From: Prochlorococcus sp. AG-355-P16
Lineage (GTDB): Bacteria > Cyanobacteriota > Cyanobacteriia > PCC-6307 > Cyanobiaceae
DNA: 64,000 bases
NCBI GenBank assembly: GCA_003278525.1
Contig: QCEQ01000002.1
Coordinates: 62,001 to 126,000, forward strand
Reading direction: 5' to 3'
In this document: one piece after another, positions 45,376 through 55,245 of the stretch
How positions within the stretch are numbered: the stretch's first letter is position 1
How the letters are laid out: every line of letters begins with the position of its first letter
Notes under the pieces: generated by a model
Told to the model about the DNA's origin: nothing
The model's input: only the letters and a program-made list of their open reading frames with translations
Database searches by the model: none
Program-made: the position numbers and the translations under genes

Positions 45376-47709
45376 TTAATCTTTTGGTTTAGCAAGAGGA
45401 AGCAAGCATTTATCTGAATCACAACCCGCTGGTCCTGCTTCAGATAGTTCTCCAACATCATATTTATTAAGAGCGTCAAAGAAATCGTTATTGACTTTCC
45501 TTTCAATTACTTTATTCTGCAATGATATATATTCCTCTTTACTTATTGGTTCAAAGGGTAATCTCGGGAAAGTAGCGTTAGCACTAAATCTAGCCAGCAA
45601 TGCTGCTGAAATATATCCCTCATTATTTTCTATTGCATTATGAATAGCCTTAGCTAAATCCTCGATTTCATTTTCTCTAAATTCTACGGTTGCAGAGGTA
45701 TTATGCTCTGTGTAAAATTTCTGCACTTGCATGTAAAAATCAAATTGAGCTAATGCTGAGAAATTATTGATGTCTATTTGGTCTGCGCCGTCTATATTTG
45801 CCCAACTAACTTCTGTAGGGATTTCAACTAACCATTCTGTACATCTTGGATCAAATGGATTATCGAGCAAGCAACCATTTTCATCTTTATCAGATTGAGA
45901 TGGAACAACTGAGTAACCATAATCCATGCAAGCTAAAGCGATTGGGTCATTTTTCCTGAAAGTTATTCTTCTTATGAATCTTTGAGCCTTTGGAGGATGC
46001 CAACCTGGAGCTGCTCCAGTAAGAAGACTTTTAGTTCCAGCTGGCTGAACTGTTGTGCATCTATTTGGTCTCCTTAGATTATGCTTATCACAATATTCCC
46101 ATATAGTATCTTTTACTATTTTTCTCCAAGAATCTAAGAATTTAGCTTCCTTTTCTTTGAAGGCCTTCCCTTCTTCGCTATTTGGCCTTCCTGCTTCCCA
46201 CCATTTCAACCATGGTGTCCCAAAGGCATGGACACAAAAATCAAATAATCCAGTGAAACTTACTCCTACGATAGGATCATATTCCCTACTTTTTCTGTAA
46301 CGCTCAACTTCAAATTCATGATTAAGTAAGCATGCTACAGAAAGAGCGGCTGCTTTAAAAGCTTTCTTTTGCTCTTCAAAATTTCCTGGATCAATCTGAT
46401 TTAAATGAACTTCAGCTAAATTGCAATGGAAATCATTTCCCAAGATCTCCCCACAAGGGTTAAGTCCATATCGGCTCATCCTGTGGTCTAACTCTTCTTC
46501 TGAGAAAGGACCATAACTACTGTTTATCCAATTTCTCGCCTCATCCTTGCCTTGTTCTGAGTAGATTTCAATAAATTCCTTTCTTAATTCATCATCTTTG
46601 AGAATATCTGCATTTGACCTTGCGATTGCTTCTGGTGCAAATTGAATAGCTCCCTCACCTGAATGGAATTGTTTTGTTACTGCATCCAAAACAGTTTGGT
46701 AAGTGGGTTTTGTATGGTAAACCCTAGTATGATTGGCCATTCTGAGGGCATCTTTTTCAGGATCTATTCTCCAATTACCATTCTCATCTTGACTCCATAA
46801 ATTTTCTTTTGCTGATGCGGCTTCCTTATCATCTGAAGCAAATTGTCTCATTCCAGCACTTCTTCTTATATTCCCAGCAACTATGGTTACTGCAGCTTCA
46901 TCAATTAATAAACAACACTCTACTGTACTTAATTTCCTACCAATTGCCTTTCCAAGAAGTGATGCGACTCTAGAGTAAAGATCTTTCAATTTGATAGGAT
47001 TTGCCATACCACCAAAACCTTTTAATGATTCTCCCGCAGGCCTAATATCTTCCAAATCAATATAAACATCAATTTCTCTTTCAAGACTCTCGTTACTTGA
47101 TGCCTCAAGAAGATATTTATAGCTGTCTACCCATCCTCTTCTGCTATCTCCAACTTTGATATGAAGATCTTTTCCTTTAATTTCTAATGATGACTTTTCT
47201 TCTCTTTTGTCTTTAGGAGTTATTCCAACTTCACTGACTGATTTAATGTTTATTTTGTTAATTACCGTAGGTAGATTATTTATAAAATGAGGCTCAATTA
47301 TTGCACCTGTTCCACATCCCATCATTGCTAAGTCCATCATTAATGCGAAGGCTTCCCAATCAATTAAGTTTGTTGAGGTACAGTTGTATGCTCCTGAGAA
47401 ATTTTGGTTCTTATTAATCCAAGGGGTTCCGCCTATCCATAACCATCTTCCTGAAGGTTGAGCTTTTTGGTTACTTTGCATCTCTCTCATTAGGATTAAT
47501 TCTTCTTCAGAAAGTTTTCCTAATTCTTTTAATCCCGATAAATTCCTTTGGCCTACTTCGCTCCAGTTCTCCCTTTTGCCAGATGAAGTTTTTCTACTAT
47601 AAGATCTGAAAAAAACTGGGTAAGCAGCTGGAGCAGTCTTTGGAAAATCATCTTTTTTAAGATTATTGGAATTGCTCTCTGAAGAAGCTTTATTTGGTGC
47701 AACAGTCAC
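45376..47709 (-). CDS. nrdJ: Adenosylcobalamin-dependent ribonucleotide reductase (class II)
   Basis: NrdJ reduces ribonucleotides to deoxyribonucleotides using B12. The 777 residues match the monomeric class II enzyme. Motifs seen are GCGTGAIIEPHF, SAGMRQFASDD, NPCGEILGNDFHCNLAEVHL with the radical-site cysteines, CTTVQPAGTKSLLTGAAPGWH and the C-terminal CDSDKCLLPL pair that recycles the active-site disulfide. The upstream gap of 135 bp is divergent to a methyltransferase and is too short for a normal cobalamin riboswitch. Confidence 0.96.
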   Translation of the reverse strand: MTVAPNKASSESNSNNLKKDDFPKTAPAAYPVFFRSYSRKTSSGKRENWSEVGQRNLSGLKELGKLSEEELILMREMQSNQKAQPSGRWLWIGGTPWINKNQNFSGAYNCTSTNLIDWEAFALMMDLAMMGCGTGAIIEPHFINNLPTVINKINIKSVSEVGITPKDKREEKSSLEIKGKDLHIKVGDSRRGWVDSYKYLLEASSNESLEREIDVYIDLEDIRPAGESLKGFGGMANPIKLKDLYSRVASLLGKAIGRKLSTVECCLLIDEAAVTIVAGNIRRSAGMRQFASDDKEAASAKENLWSQDENGNWRIDPEKDALRMANHTRVYHTKPTYQTVLDAVTKQFHSGEGAIQFAPEAIARSNADILKDDELRKEFIEIYSEQGKDEARNWINSSYGPFSEEELDHRMSRYGLNPCGEILGNDFHCNLAEVHLNQIDPGNFEEQKKAFKAAALSVACLLNHEFEVERYRKSREYDPIVGVSFTGLFDFCVHAFGTPWLKWWEAGRPNSEEGKAFKEKEAKFLDSWRKIVKDTIWEYCDKHNLRRPNRCTTVQPAGTKSLLTGAAPGWHPPKAQRFIRRITFRKNDPIALACMDYGYSVVPSQSDKDENGCLLDNPFDPRCTEWLVEIPTEVSWANIDGADQIDINNFSALAQFDFYMQVQKFYTEHNTSATVEFRENEIEDLAKAIHNAIENNEGYISAALLARFSANATFPRLPFEPISKEEYISLQNKVIERKVNNDFFDALNKYDVGELSEAGPAGCDSDKCLLPLAKPKD

Positions 47710-47844
47710 GATAAAAAAAAACGTATGTAAATAACCCGTACTGGAAGAATAACTCTACCTGTGGCGTCTGCAACTATTCTTACCACTATTTAACGGTTTG
47801 TGTAGAATTATGTTTAATATGAAATCTTTGTTTCAAGAAAGGAT

Positions 47845-48540
47845 ATGGAAAGAGTCCCCGAACCTGAATTAATGGAAGAAAAAGAGCAGGTCATTTCTTA
47901 TGACGAAGCTGATTTTTCAGAAGGGGAAGTTAATCTAATTAATCAAATAAATCAATATCTTTTGAAAAAAAATATTTCTTTAGGTGAAGAAGATTTAATA
48001 GTTGATTTAGGATGTGGCCCAGGAAATATTTCTGAGAAGTTAGCAATAAAATGGCCTAATACTGCAGTCGTAGGAATAGATGGTTCTAAAGAGATGATTT
48101 TGAGAGCAGAATATAATAAAAGAATTTCAAATAATCAAAAAAAATTAAAAAATTTACGCTACATTTGTTCTGACATCAAAGACATTGAATCAAATAATTT
48201 TTTATTTAAAAAAAGAATTAGTTTACTTGTAAGCAACAGTTTGATTCATCACATTACCAATCTTGAAGATTTCTTCAACACAATAAGAATTTTATCTAGT
48301 AATATTACTGTAAATTTTCACAAGGACTTAAAAAGGCCATTAGATGAAAAGTCTGCTTTAGAACTCAAAGCACAATGTTCAACTAAATATAATGAGATTT
48401 TAACTAATGATTATTATGCCTCTTTAAGAGCTTCTTATACTTTTAAAGAGTTAAAAAATTTCATCTTAGAGAATGATCTATCCTCTTTACATGTGTTTGA
48501 GGAAGGTGAAAATTATTTAATAGTCTATGGTAATGTTTAA
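47845..48540 (+). CDS. SAM-dependent methyltransferase, class I
   Basis: The 231-residue protein has the class I SAM-binding motif IVDLGCGPGNISEKLA, then VVGIDGSKEMILRAE and SLLVSNSLIHHI. No signal peptide is seen. The C-terminal part is helical. The substrate cannot be named; small molecules are more likely than nucleic acids by overall shape. The start is ATG with an AAAGGA ribosome site. It is followed by prfC after 31 bp. Confidence 0.82.
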   Translation: MERVPEPELMEEKEQVISYDEADFSEGEVNLINQINQYLLKKNISLGEEDLIVDLGCGPGNISEKLAIKWPNTAVVGIDGSKEMILRAEYNKRISNNQKKLKNLRYICSDIKDIESNNFLFKKRISLLVSNSLIHHITNLEDFFNTIRILSSNITVNFHKDLKRPLDEKSALELKAQCSTKYNEILTNDYYASLRASYTFKELKNFILENDLSSLHVFEEGENYLIVYGNV

Positions 48541-48571
48541 GAACTAAGTGAAAGGCCCTTATATTATATAA

Positions 48572-50209
48572 ATGAGCTTAGGTACTAAAATTCTAAATAA
48601 TAAAGAAATACTGGATGCGGTAAATAAAAGAAGAAATTTTGCTATAATCTCACATCCAGATGCTGGGAAAACCACTCTTACCGAGAAGCTTCTTTTGTAT
48701 GGAGGTGCCATTCAACAGGCAGGAGCAGTAAAAGCTAGGGGTAATCAGAGAAAAGCCACCTCAGACTGGATGGAACTTGAGAAACAAAGAGGTATTTCTA
48801 TTACATCAACTGTATTGCAATTTGAATATGAAAGATCTGTAATTAATCTATTAGATACACCAGGACACCAAGACTTCTCCGAAGATACTTATAGAACATT
48901 AGCTGCTGCTGATAATGCAGTTATGTTGGAAGATGCGGCTAAAGGACTAGAACCTCAAACTAGAAAATTGTTTGAAGTTTGCAAGATGCGAAAAATACCA
49001 ATATTTACTTTCATAAATAAAATGGATAGACCAGGAAGAGAGCCATTTTCTTTACTTGATGAAATTGAATCAGAACTTGGATTAAATACCCTACCTATAA
49101 ACTGGCCAATTGGGAGTGGCGAGGAATTTAGAGGGGTCATTGATAGATTTTCAAGAGAGGTTATTTTATTTGATAAAGCTGTGAGAGGGAAACAATCGAA
49201 TGAGAAAAGATTAAGTCTTGAAGATAAAGAGTTATCAAAATATGTAGAGAGAGATTTACTTGAAAACTCACTTGAAGAATTGGAGGTGCTTGATGAGGCA
49301 GGATCGAAATTTGAAAAAGAAAAAGTTTTTAATGGCTCTTTAACCCCAGTTTTCTTTGGATCTGCCATGACTAATTTTGGCGTAAGGCCATTTTTAGATA
49401 GTTTTTTAAAAATGGCACAAAAACCAACTTCAAGAAATAGTAATAAAGGGGATATTGAACCTGCAAGCGATGAATTTAGTGGGTTTGTTTTTAAGCTTCA
49501 GGCAAATATGGATCCAAAGCACAGAGATAGGGTTGCTTTTATAAGAGTTTGTAGTGGCAAATTTGAAAAGGATATGTCAGTTAAACATTCCAGAACTGGG
49601 AAAACAATCAGATTATCAAGACCACAAAAAATATTTGGTCAAGATAGGGAAGTAGTTGATGATGCCTATCCTGGAGATGTTATTGGTTTAAATAATCCAG
49701 GGATGTTTTCTATTGGAGATACTCTTTATACTGGTGCTCATCTGGAATATGAGGGCATACCATCCTTTAGTCCTGAAATATTCAGCTGGCTAAGAAATCC
49801 AAATCCCTCAGCATTTAAAAACTTTAGAAAGGGTGTTAATGAACTTCGAGAAGAAGGAGCTGTTCAGATTCTTTATGACTTTGATGAGAGTAAAAGAGAC
49901 CCTATACTCGCAGCCGTTGGTCAATTGCAGCTGGAGGTAGTAACTCACAGATTAAAAAGTGAATATGGTGTAGATGCAAATCTTGAAGCTTTGCCATATC
50001 AATTGGCTAGATGGATTTCTGATGGATGGCCAGCTATTGAAAAACTAGGCAGAATATTCAACTGTAAAATAGTTAAAGATTGTTGGAATAGGCCAGTTAT
50101 TCTTTTCAAAAATGAGTGGAATCTAAATCAGTTTGTTGAAGATAATAATCAATTAAATTTAAACAAAGTTGCCCCCGTTGTTAGTGGAGTCGAACCAATT
50201 GTTTTATAA
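48572..50209 (+). CDS. prfC: Peptide chain release factor 3
   Basis: RF3 is a GTPase that removes RF1/RF2 from the ribosome after termination. The G domain has [15 protein letters not shown] (P-loop), [29 protein letters not shown] and [10 protein letters not shown]. The beta-barrel ([20 protein letters not shown]) and the C-terminal domain ([16 protein letters not shown]) follow. The length of 545 is slightly above E. coli RF3. It lies between a methyltransferase and a CPP1-like gene. Confidence 0.96.
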   Translation: MSLGTKILNNKEILDAVNKRRNFAIISHPDAGKTTLTEKLLLYGGAIQQAGAVKARGNQRKATSDWMELEKQRGISITSTVLQFEYERSVINLLDTPGHQDFSEDTYRTLAAADNAVMLEDAAKGLEPQTRKLFEVCKMRKIPIFTFINKMDRPGREPFSLLDEIESELGLNTLPINWPIGSGEEFRGVIDRFSREVILFDKAVRGKQSNEKRLSLEDKELSKYVERDLLENSLEELEVLDEAGSKFEKEKVFNGSLTPVFFGSAMTNFGVRPFLDSFLKMAQKPTSRNSNKGDIEPASDEFSGFVFKLQANMDPKHRDRVAFIRVCSGKFEKDMSVKHSRTGKTIRLSRPQKIFGQDREVVDDAYPGDVIGLNNPGMFSIGDTLYTGAHLEYEGIPSFSPEIFSWLRNPNPSAFKNFRKGVNELREEGAVQILYDFDESKRDPILAAVGQLQLEVVTHRLKSEYGVDANLEALPYQLARWISDGWPAIEKLGRIFNCKIVKDCWNRPVILFKNEWNLNQFVEDNNQLNLNKVAPVVSGVEPIVL

Positions 50210-50260
50210 AGTCCTAATGGATTATAAAATTAGTTAATCTATTAGTATTAGTAAAAAATT

Positions 50261-50935
50261 TTGGATTCAAACAGTAATAAAAATAATAACGAAAAATCAC
50301 CTTATGAAATTTTAGGTGTAAAAGAAGGTGCTGCTTTTGAGGATATTCAGAAGGCTAGAGATATTAAAGTTAAAGAGGCTGGTGAAGACTTAATTTTAAA
50401 AGCGAAAATAGAATCTTCCTTTGATCAATTACTCATGGGTAGTTTAAAAGCCAGGCAATCAGGAAATGTAAGCTATGAAGCTGTGAGTGCCTCAAAAAAA
50501 GAAAAACAAATTAATCAATTTACCAATAATAACTTCCCACTTCTTTCTAAGATAAAAAATTTAAATAATAACTCTAACAATTCAAGTCAGTATAGTCTGC
50601 CAAAAATAACTACCCCCTCATTTGATAATCTTTCAATAAAAATATCTGTTGGGCTATTATTTTTAATTTTGTTATTTATCAGTCCAGACTCTAATAATAG
50701 ACTTTTACTCTCTATCTCAACATTAATACTTACCTATACTCAAATTAAATCAGGGAAAAGATTTATAGGTTCTCTGGGTTGGAGTGTTACCTTTCTCTCG
50801 ATTGGATTAATATTTGGTGGATTGCTTGAAAGTAATTCTTTCATTCAGGAAGTATCAAACAACTCTTTATCAATACAAAAAATTCAAAGTATTCCGGCCA
50901 TGGTTATTTTATGGCTAGGCGTAATTTTTTTATGA
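50261..50935 (+). CDS. CPP1-like (DUF3353) membrane chaperone-like protein
   Basis: The N-terminal half has a J-domain-like helix set, [20 protein letters not shown], without the HPD motif, as in the CPP1 family (plastid CPP1 helps protect protochlorophyllide reductase). Three or four membrane segments follow from about residue 125. The start is TTG. Its end overlaps hslO by 6 bp in convergent orientation. The function here is inferred from the plastid relative only. Confidence 0.82.
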   Translation: MDSNSNKNNNEKSPYEILGVKEGAAFEDIQKARDIKVKEAGEDLILKAKIESSFDQLLMGSLKARQSGNVSYEAVSASKKEKQINQFTNNNFPLLSKIKNLNNNSNNSSQYSLPKITTPSFDNLSIKISVGLLFLILLFISPDSNNRLLLSISTLILTYTQIKSGKRFIGSLGWSVTFLSIGLIFGGLLESNSFIQEVSNNSLSIQKIQSIPAMVILWLGVIFL

Positions 50936-51838
50936 TTTATTTTCTATCATAGATTTAATTTCTCCATAATTTATAAGATATTTATTTTTACAAAATTCAC
51001 AAACCAACTCTGCTTTGCCATCTTTCTTGAGGATGTCCTCTAACTCGCTCTTATCAAGCATTTTCATCGCATTTAAACTTCTTTGTTTCGAACACTTGCA
51101 TTTAAAACTAACTTCTTGGGAACGGGCTTTTTCAGAGATTGATTTATCGTCAATATCGGGAAATATATTTCTAATTAACTCAAGAAGATTATCTTTTGAA
51201 CTAAATAGATCTTCGCTGAAAGAATTAATTTCTTTGCATCTTTCTTCAAGTAGTGAGACTAGCAGAGGGTCAGTATCTTTTTTAGGTAAAACTTGAGCTA
51301 ATAAGCCACCACTACAAATAACACTTTTATTTTGAATTTTTTCTCCAATAAATACAGCAGAGGGAGTTTGCTCTGAATGATATAAATATGAAGCTAAGTC
51401 TTCAGCAATATTCCCATTTACTAATTCAACAGTGCTTGTAAAGGGTTCTCCAAATCCACTATCTCTAATTACATTTAAATATCCTGTACCTAATGCTTTT
51501 GTAAAATCAAAAGAATATTTATTATAATCTATTTTGACTAGGTCCAATTCTAAATTAGGATTCCCTACATAACCCCTAACTTTCCCGTCTCTACCAGCAT
51601 CAACTAGTAATCCCTTTAAAGGTCCGTCAGATCTAACTCTTAAAGTGACTCTCCCATGCATTATTTTCATTGAGCTTGCTAAAAGGAGTGAAGCACTAAA
51701 TGCTCTGCCTAAGATACAGGTGGTTAAGTAAGAAAGGCCGTGTCTTTTTTTTGCTTCTAAAGAAGATTCTGTTGTTAAGACCGCAACTAATCTTATTCCT
51801 CCATTGGCTGCAGTAGCCCGAACTATCCTATCCTGCAT
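50930..51838 (-). CDS. hslO: Redox-regulated chaperone Hsp33
   Basis: Hsp33 is a holdase turned on by oxidation of a zinc-bound set of cysteines. The C-terminal switch is present: FKCKCSKQ and [13 protein letters not shown], giving CxC and CxxC. The N-terminal domain has [20 protein letters not shown] and [20 protein letters not shown]. The 302-residue length is typical. It overlaps the upstream ABC ATPase gene by 11 bp, so both are probably cotranscribed. Confidence 0.94.
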   Translation of the reverse strand: MQDRIVRATAANGGIRLVAVLTTESSLEAKKRHGLSYLTTCILGRAFSASLLLASSMKIMHGRVTLRVRSDGPLKGLLVDAGRDGKVRGYVGNPNLELDLVKIDYNKYSFDFTKALGTGYLNVIRDSGFGEPFTSTVELVNGNIAEDLASYLYHSEQTPSAVFIGEKIQNKSVICSGGLLAQVLPKKDTDPLLVSLLEERCKEINSFSEDLFSSKDNLLELIRNIFPDIDDKSISEKARSQEVSFKCKCSKQRSLNAMKMLDKSELEDILKKDGKAELVCEFCKNKYLINYGEIKSMIENKS

Positions 51839-52475
51839 GATTTTCTTTCATAAAATTTTTGATTTTCCCTTTTTCCAAGAATAATATCCTAGAAGGAATT
51901 CCCTCAAATAAGGCAGGTTCATGAGTAACAATAATAATTGTATTTTTATTTTTTAAATCAAGAATTAAATTCTTCACATCATTTCTCATTGAATAGTCTA
52001 ATCCAGCAGTTGGTTCATCAAGTAAAAGAATTGAGGGGTTTCTAAGTAGTTGAACTGCTACAGCTAACCGCCTTTGTTGCCCGCCACTTAGCTGCTCTGG
52101 TGGTTGAGTCAGATTAAATTTTTTCAAACCAACTTTATTTAAAACTATTTCTATATTTTTTTCTCTTAAAGATTTATGGCCTATTTTTAATTCTTTACCA
52201 ATAGTTGTACCTATAAAGTATCTTTCAGGAAATTGGAATACCACTCCACAAAACCATCTTCTTTGTCTAGAAGACAAAATTTTATTCTTCCAAGTAATTT
52301 TTCCCTTTTGCGGATTTGTTAATCCGCTTATTATTTCGAGTAGTGTTGTTTTCCCAGAACCACTATTGCCGCAAATTAAAATGATTTCATTTTCATGAAC
52401 TTTTAAATTTAAATTGTCTATTATTTTTCTTTCACCAGTTTGGGGTTGATAAGATATTTCTTTTAAATCAAGCAT
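51828..52475 (-). CDS. ABC transporter ATP-binding protein
   Basis: The 215-residue ATPase has [19 protein letters not shown] (Walker A), [20 protein letters not shown] (signature), [11 protein letters not shown] (Walker B) and IVTHEPALF (H-loop). The size and Q-loop region ([11 protein letters not shown]) resemble CbiO/EcfA-type subunits of metal or vitamin importers. No permease or binding protein lies beside it. The gene overlaps hslO by 11 bp. Confidence 0.86.
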   Translation of the reverse strand: MLDLKEISYQPQTGERKIIDNLNLKVHENEIILICGNSGSGKTTLLEIISGLTNPQKGKITWKNKILSSRQRRWFCGVVFQFPERYFIGTTIGKELKIGHKSLREKNIEIVLNKVGLKKFNLTQPPEQLSGGQQRRLAVAVQLLRNPSILLLDEPTAGLDYSMRNDVKNLILDLKNKNTIIIVTHEPALFEGIPSRILFLEKGKIKNFMKENHAG

Positions 52476-52558
52476 TATTAATTAAGTTATAGGTATGAAT
52501 TTGAATCTAGTAATAACTTACTTATAATAGCTGTAGATCTAAAAAGATATTAGTCAAT

Positions 52559-53002
52559 ATGAATATTATTTTTAGGGAAGTTGATCCTTTTAATTGTTGG
52601 ATATGGATCAGGTTTTCAGAATCACCAACTCAAGACGAAAAAAATTATTTAGATGGTGTTTTTGATAGTTGGTACGTTTTAGGAAGGTTAGGTGGATTTA
52701 ATTCTGAAAATTTGCAAACTCATGAAGAGGGTTCCGATCTAAGTTGGATGTCCTATGATAATGACCAAAAAAATGCATCTCTTCCAGCCTTAATGCATAA
52801 TTTAGGAATTATGGAATATCAAAATCTTTGGGGAAGATGTTGGGTTGATTTTGGAACTTCAGACTCCATTTCAATAGACATATTAATTAATTCTTTGAAT
52901 GAGATATCAAATAATTATGTAAAAATTGAAGAGTTAATTATTGGGGGTGAAAATAATGATTGGTCAGTTGAAGAACATGAAGATTTAGTTTTCAAAGATT
53001 AA
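52559..53002 (+). CDS. DUF3531 family protein
   Basis: The 147-residue protein matches DUF3531, a family of cyanobacteria and plastids. Segments are NCWIWIRFSESPTQDEKNYL, VFDSWYVLGRLGGFNSENLQ and HNLGIMEYQNLWGRCWVDFG. It is rich in Trp and acidic residues and has no membrane segment. No function is known to me. It is followed by rsmE after 9 bp, so a shared transcript is likely. Confidence 0.8.
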   Translation: MNIIFREVDPFNCWIWIRFSESPTQDEKNYLDGVFDSWYVLGRLGGFNSENLQTHEEGSDLSWMSYDNDQKNASLPALMHNLGIMEYQNLWGRCWVDFGTSDSISIDILINSLNEISNNYVKIEELIIGGENNDWSVEEHEDLVFKD

Positions 53003-53011
53003 GTGTTTTAG

Positions 53012-53785
53012 ATGGAAGACTTAACAAGATTAATTATTTCCCATGAAAGAATTGAAAATATTAAGAACAATAATTTAGAACTTTCTAAAGAAGAGGCTCA
53101 TTATTTAAATAAAGTAATGAGGATAAAAAATGGTAAAAAAATATTTATAGCTAACGGAGAGGGTTCATTATGGAAAGCTATAAAAGTTAAAAATGATTGC
53201 TTAGAAATAATTAAATCAAAAAAACCTTACTTATTTCAAGAACGAGAAATTCACTTATTAGGAATAGCTGTTGTTATACCAAAAAGTGGTTTTGAGGATA
53301 TTTTAAAAATGTGTACTGAAATTGGAATTGATTATATACAGCCATTATTTTCAGAAAGACAGGTAAACAAAAATTTAAATTTTTCTAGAAAACTTTTGAG
53401 ATGGAATTTAATTATCAATGAAGCTGTTGAGCAAAGTGAGAGGTTATGGAAACCTTCTATTTTAAATGGAATGGATATTATTGAATGGCTAAAAAGTAGA
53501 GATAATCAAGAAAGAGTTTCAATTTCTATAACTAGAGAAGAAACACTATATGACTTAAATCAATGGTTAAGAAAACAACCAGAATTTGGAAATAAAAAAG
53601 GAGTTATTTTTTGGAATGTAATTGGCCCTGAAGGAGGTTGGTCCTCTAAAGAAATTGATTTTTTTAAAAAAAATAATATTAACTTTGTTAAGCTTTCAGA
53701 CACTATCTTGAGAACTTCAACGGCTAGTATTAACGCATCATCAATTCTAAATCAGTGGAGAATTAATTTGAAATTAAAGAATTAG
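53012..53785 (+). CDS. rsmE: 16S rRNA (uracil(1498)-N(3))-methyltransferase
   Basis: RsmE methylates U1498 of 16S rRNA in the assembled small subunit. The N-terminal PUA-like domain (about 15-75) holds HYLNKVMRIKNGKKIFIANG. The SPOUT knot is in the C-terminal half: QPLFSERQVNKNLNF, NEAVEQSERLWKP, NVIGPEGGWSSKEIDFF and KLSDTILRTSTASINASSIL. The length of 257 is typical. It is six bases from the next gene. Confidence 0.93.
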   Translation: MEDLTRLIISHERIENIKNNNLELSKEEAHYLNKVMRIKNGKKIFIANGEGSLWKAIKVKNDCLEIIKSKKPYLFQEREIHLLGIAVVIPKSGFEDILKMCTEIGIDYIQPLFSERQVNKNLNFSRKLLRWNLIINEAVEQSERLWKPSILNGMDIIEWLKSRDNQERVSISITREETLYDLNQWLRKQPEFGNKKGVIFWNVIGPEGGWSSKEIDFFKKNNINFVKLSDTILRTSTASINASSILNQWRINLKLKN

Positions 53786-53791
53786 ATAAAT

Positions 53792-54535
53792 ATGGATTTA
53801 ATTAGAAATCAATTTTTTATAGGTTTTTGCACTAATTTTAGTTTGATTTATATATTTTGCAGGATTCCTTTGATGACGAAAAGTGGTTGGGTAAGTGCAG
53901 GCATCTTAGGCACAATTTTGTGGGGATGTTTGTCTTGGCAGGGATGGATGTCAGTTGTAATTTATTTATTATTTGGATCTCTCGTTACCAAAATAGGTTT
54001 TAAATTTAAAAAAGCACGAGGAATTGCTGAAAAAAGAGGCGGGAGAAGAGGTCCTGAGAATGTATGGGGCTCAGCAGCTACAGGATTATTTCTTGCCATT
54101 ATGACCAAATTTAATGCTGCTAATGTAGTGATGTTTAAAGTAGGTTTTGCTGCAAGTTTTGCTGCAAAATTGGCGGATACTTTTGGTAGCGAAATTGGGA
54201 AAAGATTTGGTAAAGACACTTACTTAATTACTTCACTTAAAAAGGTGGATAGGGGAACTGAAGGAGGAATAAGTATAGAAGGAACATTAGCTAGTGTTTT
54301 GGGATCAATATTTATGGCTTTTATAATGCTTCGTCTATCAATTATTTCTACAAAATATCATTTTATAGTTGTTGTAGTTTCTGGATTCTTGGCAACACTT
54401 TCTGAAAGTATTATTGGTGCTAAATTTCAAAACAAATATAAATTAAGTAATGAATTGGTAAATGCTATTCAGACAAGTATTGCTTCTGTTTTTGCTATCT
54501 TTGCTCTTATTTTATATTCATATTTTCTAAATTAA
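53792..54535 (+). CDS. DUF92 membrane protein, VTE6-like phytyl-phosphate kinase candidate
   Basis: This membrane protein belongs to DUF92; the plant member VTE6 phosphorylates phytyl phosphate for tocopherol and phylloquinone synthesis. Typical segments are SGWVSAGILGTILWGCLSWQ, RGGRRGPENVWGSAATGLF, AAKLADTFGSEIGKRFGKDT and GTEGGISIEGTLASVLGS. About six membrane helices are seen. In an organism full of chlorophyll, recycling of phytol is a sensible role, but it is inferred from the plant protein. Confidence 0.8.
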   Translation: MDLIRNQFFIGFCTNFSLIYIFCRIPLMTKSGWVSAGILGTILWGCLSWQGWMSVVIYLLFGSLVTKIGFKFKKARGIAEKRGGRRGPENVWGSAATGLFLAIMTKFNAANVVMFKVGFAASFAAKLADTFGSEIGKRFGKDTYLITSLKKVDRGTEGGISIEGTLASVLGSIFMAFIMLRLSIISTKYHFIVVVVSGFLATLSESIIGAKFQNKYKLSNELVNAIQTSIASVFAIFALILYSYFLN

Positions 54536-54551
54536 TAATATTTGGAAAGAC

Positions 54552-55196
54552 CTAAGATTCCTTCCATTTTGTTAGAATCTCCCAGCTTTTAAGTCTTTGG
54601 AAAAGCCAGAAATGACCTTCGGAATTTAGATGAATTCCATCATGCGTAATCCAATTTTTACTCCTTTTATCAGAGTATATTTCTTTAAAAGTAGGAAGAA
54701 ATGGGACATTTTGATTGAGGCATACTTCCTCCATTCTCCTTTCATAAGAATTACAAAAATCATTTGAGTACCATAGACATCCTGCGAACGGCATTTTGCT
54801 TTCGTCAACTGGCGTCAAACCAATCACAAATACGTTTGTTTTAGAGTTCATTTCATTAATTAGCCTCTCTAATCCATATTCAAATCCATCTATATCTATT
54901 TGATGTCTTCCATTTATCTGACCAATTGCTGCAGTGTCGTTAAGACCTACATTTAGTAGGATTGCTTTAGGTTTATTTCTTCTTGTTTCTCCTCTAGATG
55001 ACCATTCTTTTTCCCATCTAGATGAAACTTTTTCTATCCCATCTCCCCTAACGCCAAGTTGATAAATAACTGGCCCATTTTGGTTATTACCCCAATCTTT
55101 TCTAAGCCTCTCACACCATCCACCACCCTCATTATCTCCCCATCCATAAACTGAGCTATCTCCAATTACAACAAGCTGTTTTGGTAAACTAATCAC
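54552..55196 (-). CDS. SGNH/GDSL-family hydrolase
   Basis: The 214-residue protein has the block I motif LVVIGDSSVYGWGDNEGGGW with the nucleophile serine, a GVRGDGIEKVSSRW block II-like region, LNVGLNDTAAIG (block III Asn) and THDGIHLNSEGHFWL (block V Asp/His). All catalytic residues are present. It is cytoplasmic by sequence. The natural ester is unknown. It converges on the DUF92 gene across 16 bp. Confidence 0.86.
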   Translation of the reverse strand: MISLPKQLVVIGDSSVYGWGDNEGGGWCERLRKDWGNNQNGPVIYQLGVRGDGIEKVSSRWEKEWSSRGETRRNKPKAILLNVGLNDTAAIGQINGRHQIDIDGFEYGLERLINEMNSKTNVFVIGLTPVDESKMPFAGCLWYSNDFCNSYERRMEEVCLNQNVPFLPTFKEIYSDKRSKNWITHDGIHLNSEGHFWLFQRLKSWEILTKWKES

Positions 55197-55245
55197 TATA
55201 ACCGGAAAAAAATAATTACTTGATTTAACAATTTATTCTTACAAA

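Noticed and set aside
47710-47844. Cobalamin riboswitch upstream of nrdJ
   Set aside because: The divergent gap is 135 bp, too short for the usual element. A GCCAC-like stretch is seen but no complete B12 box pattern.
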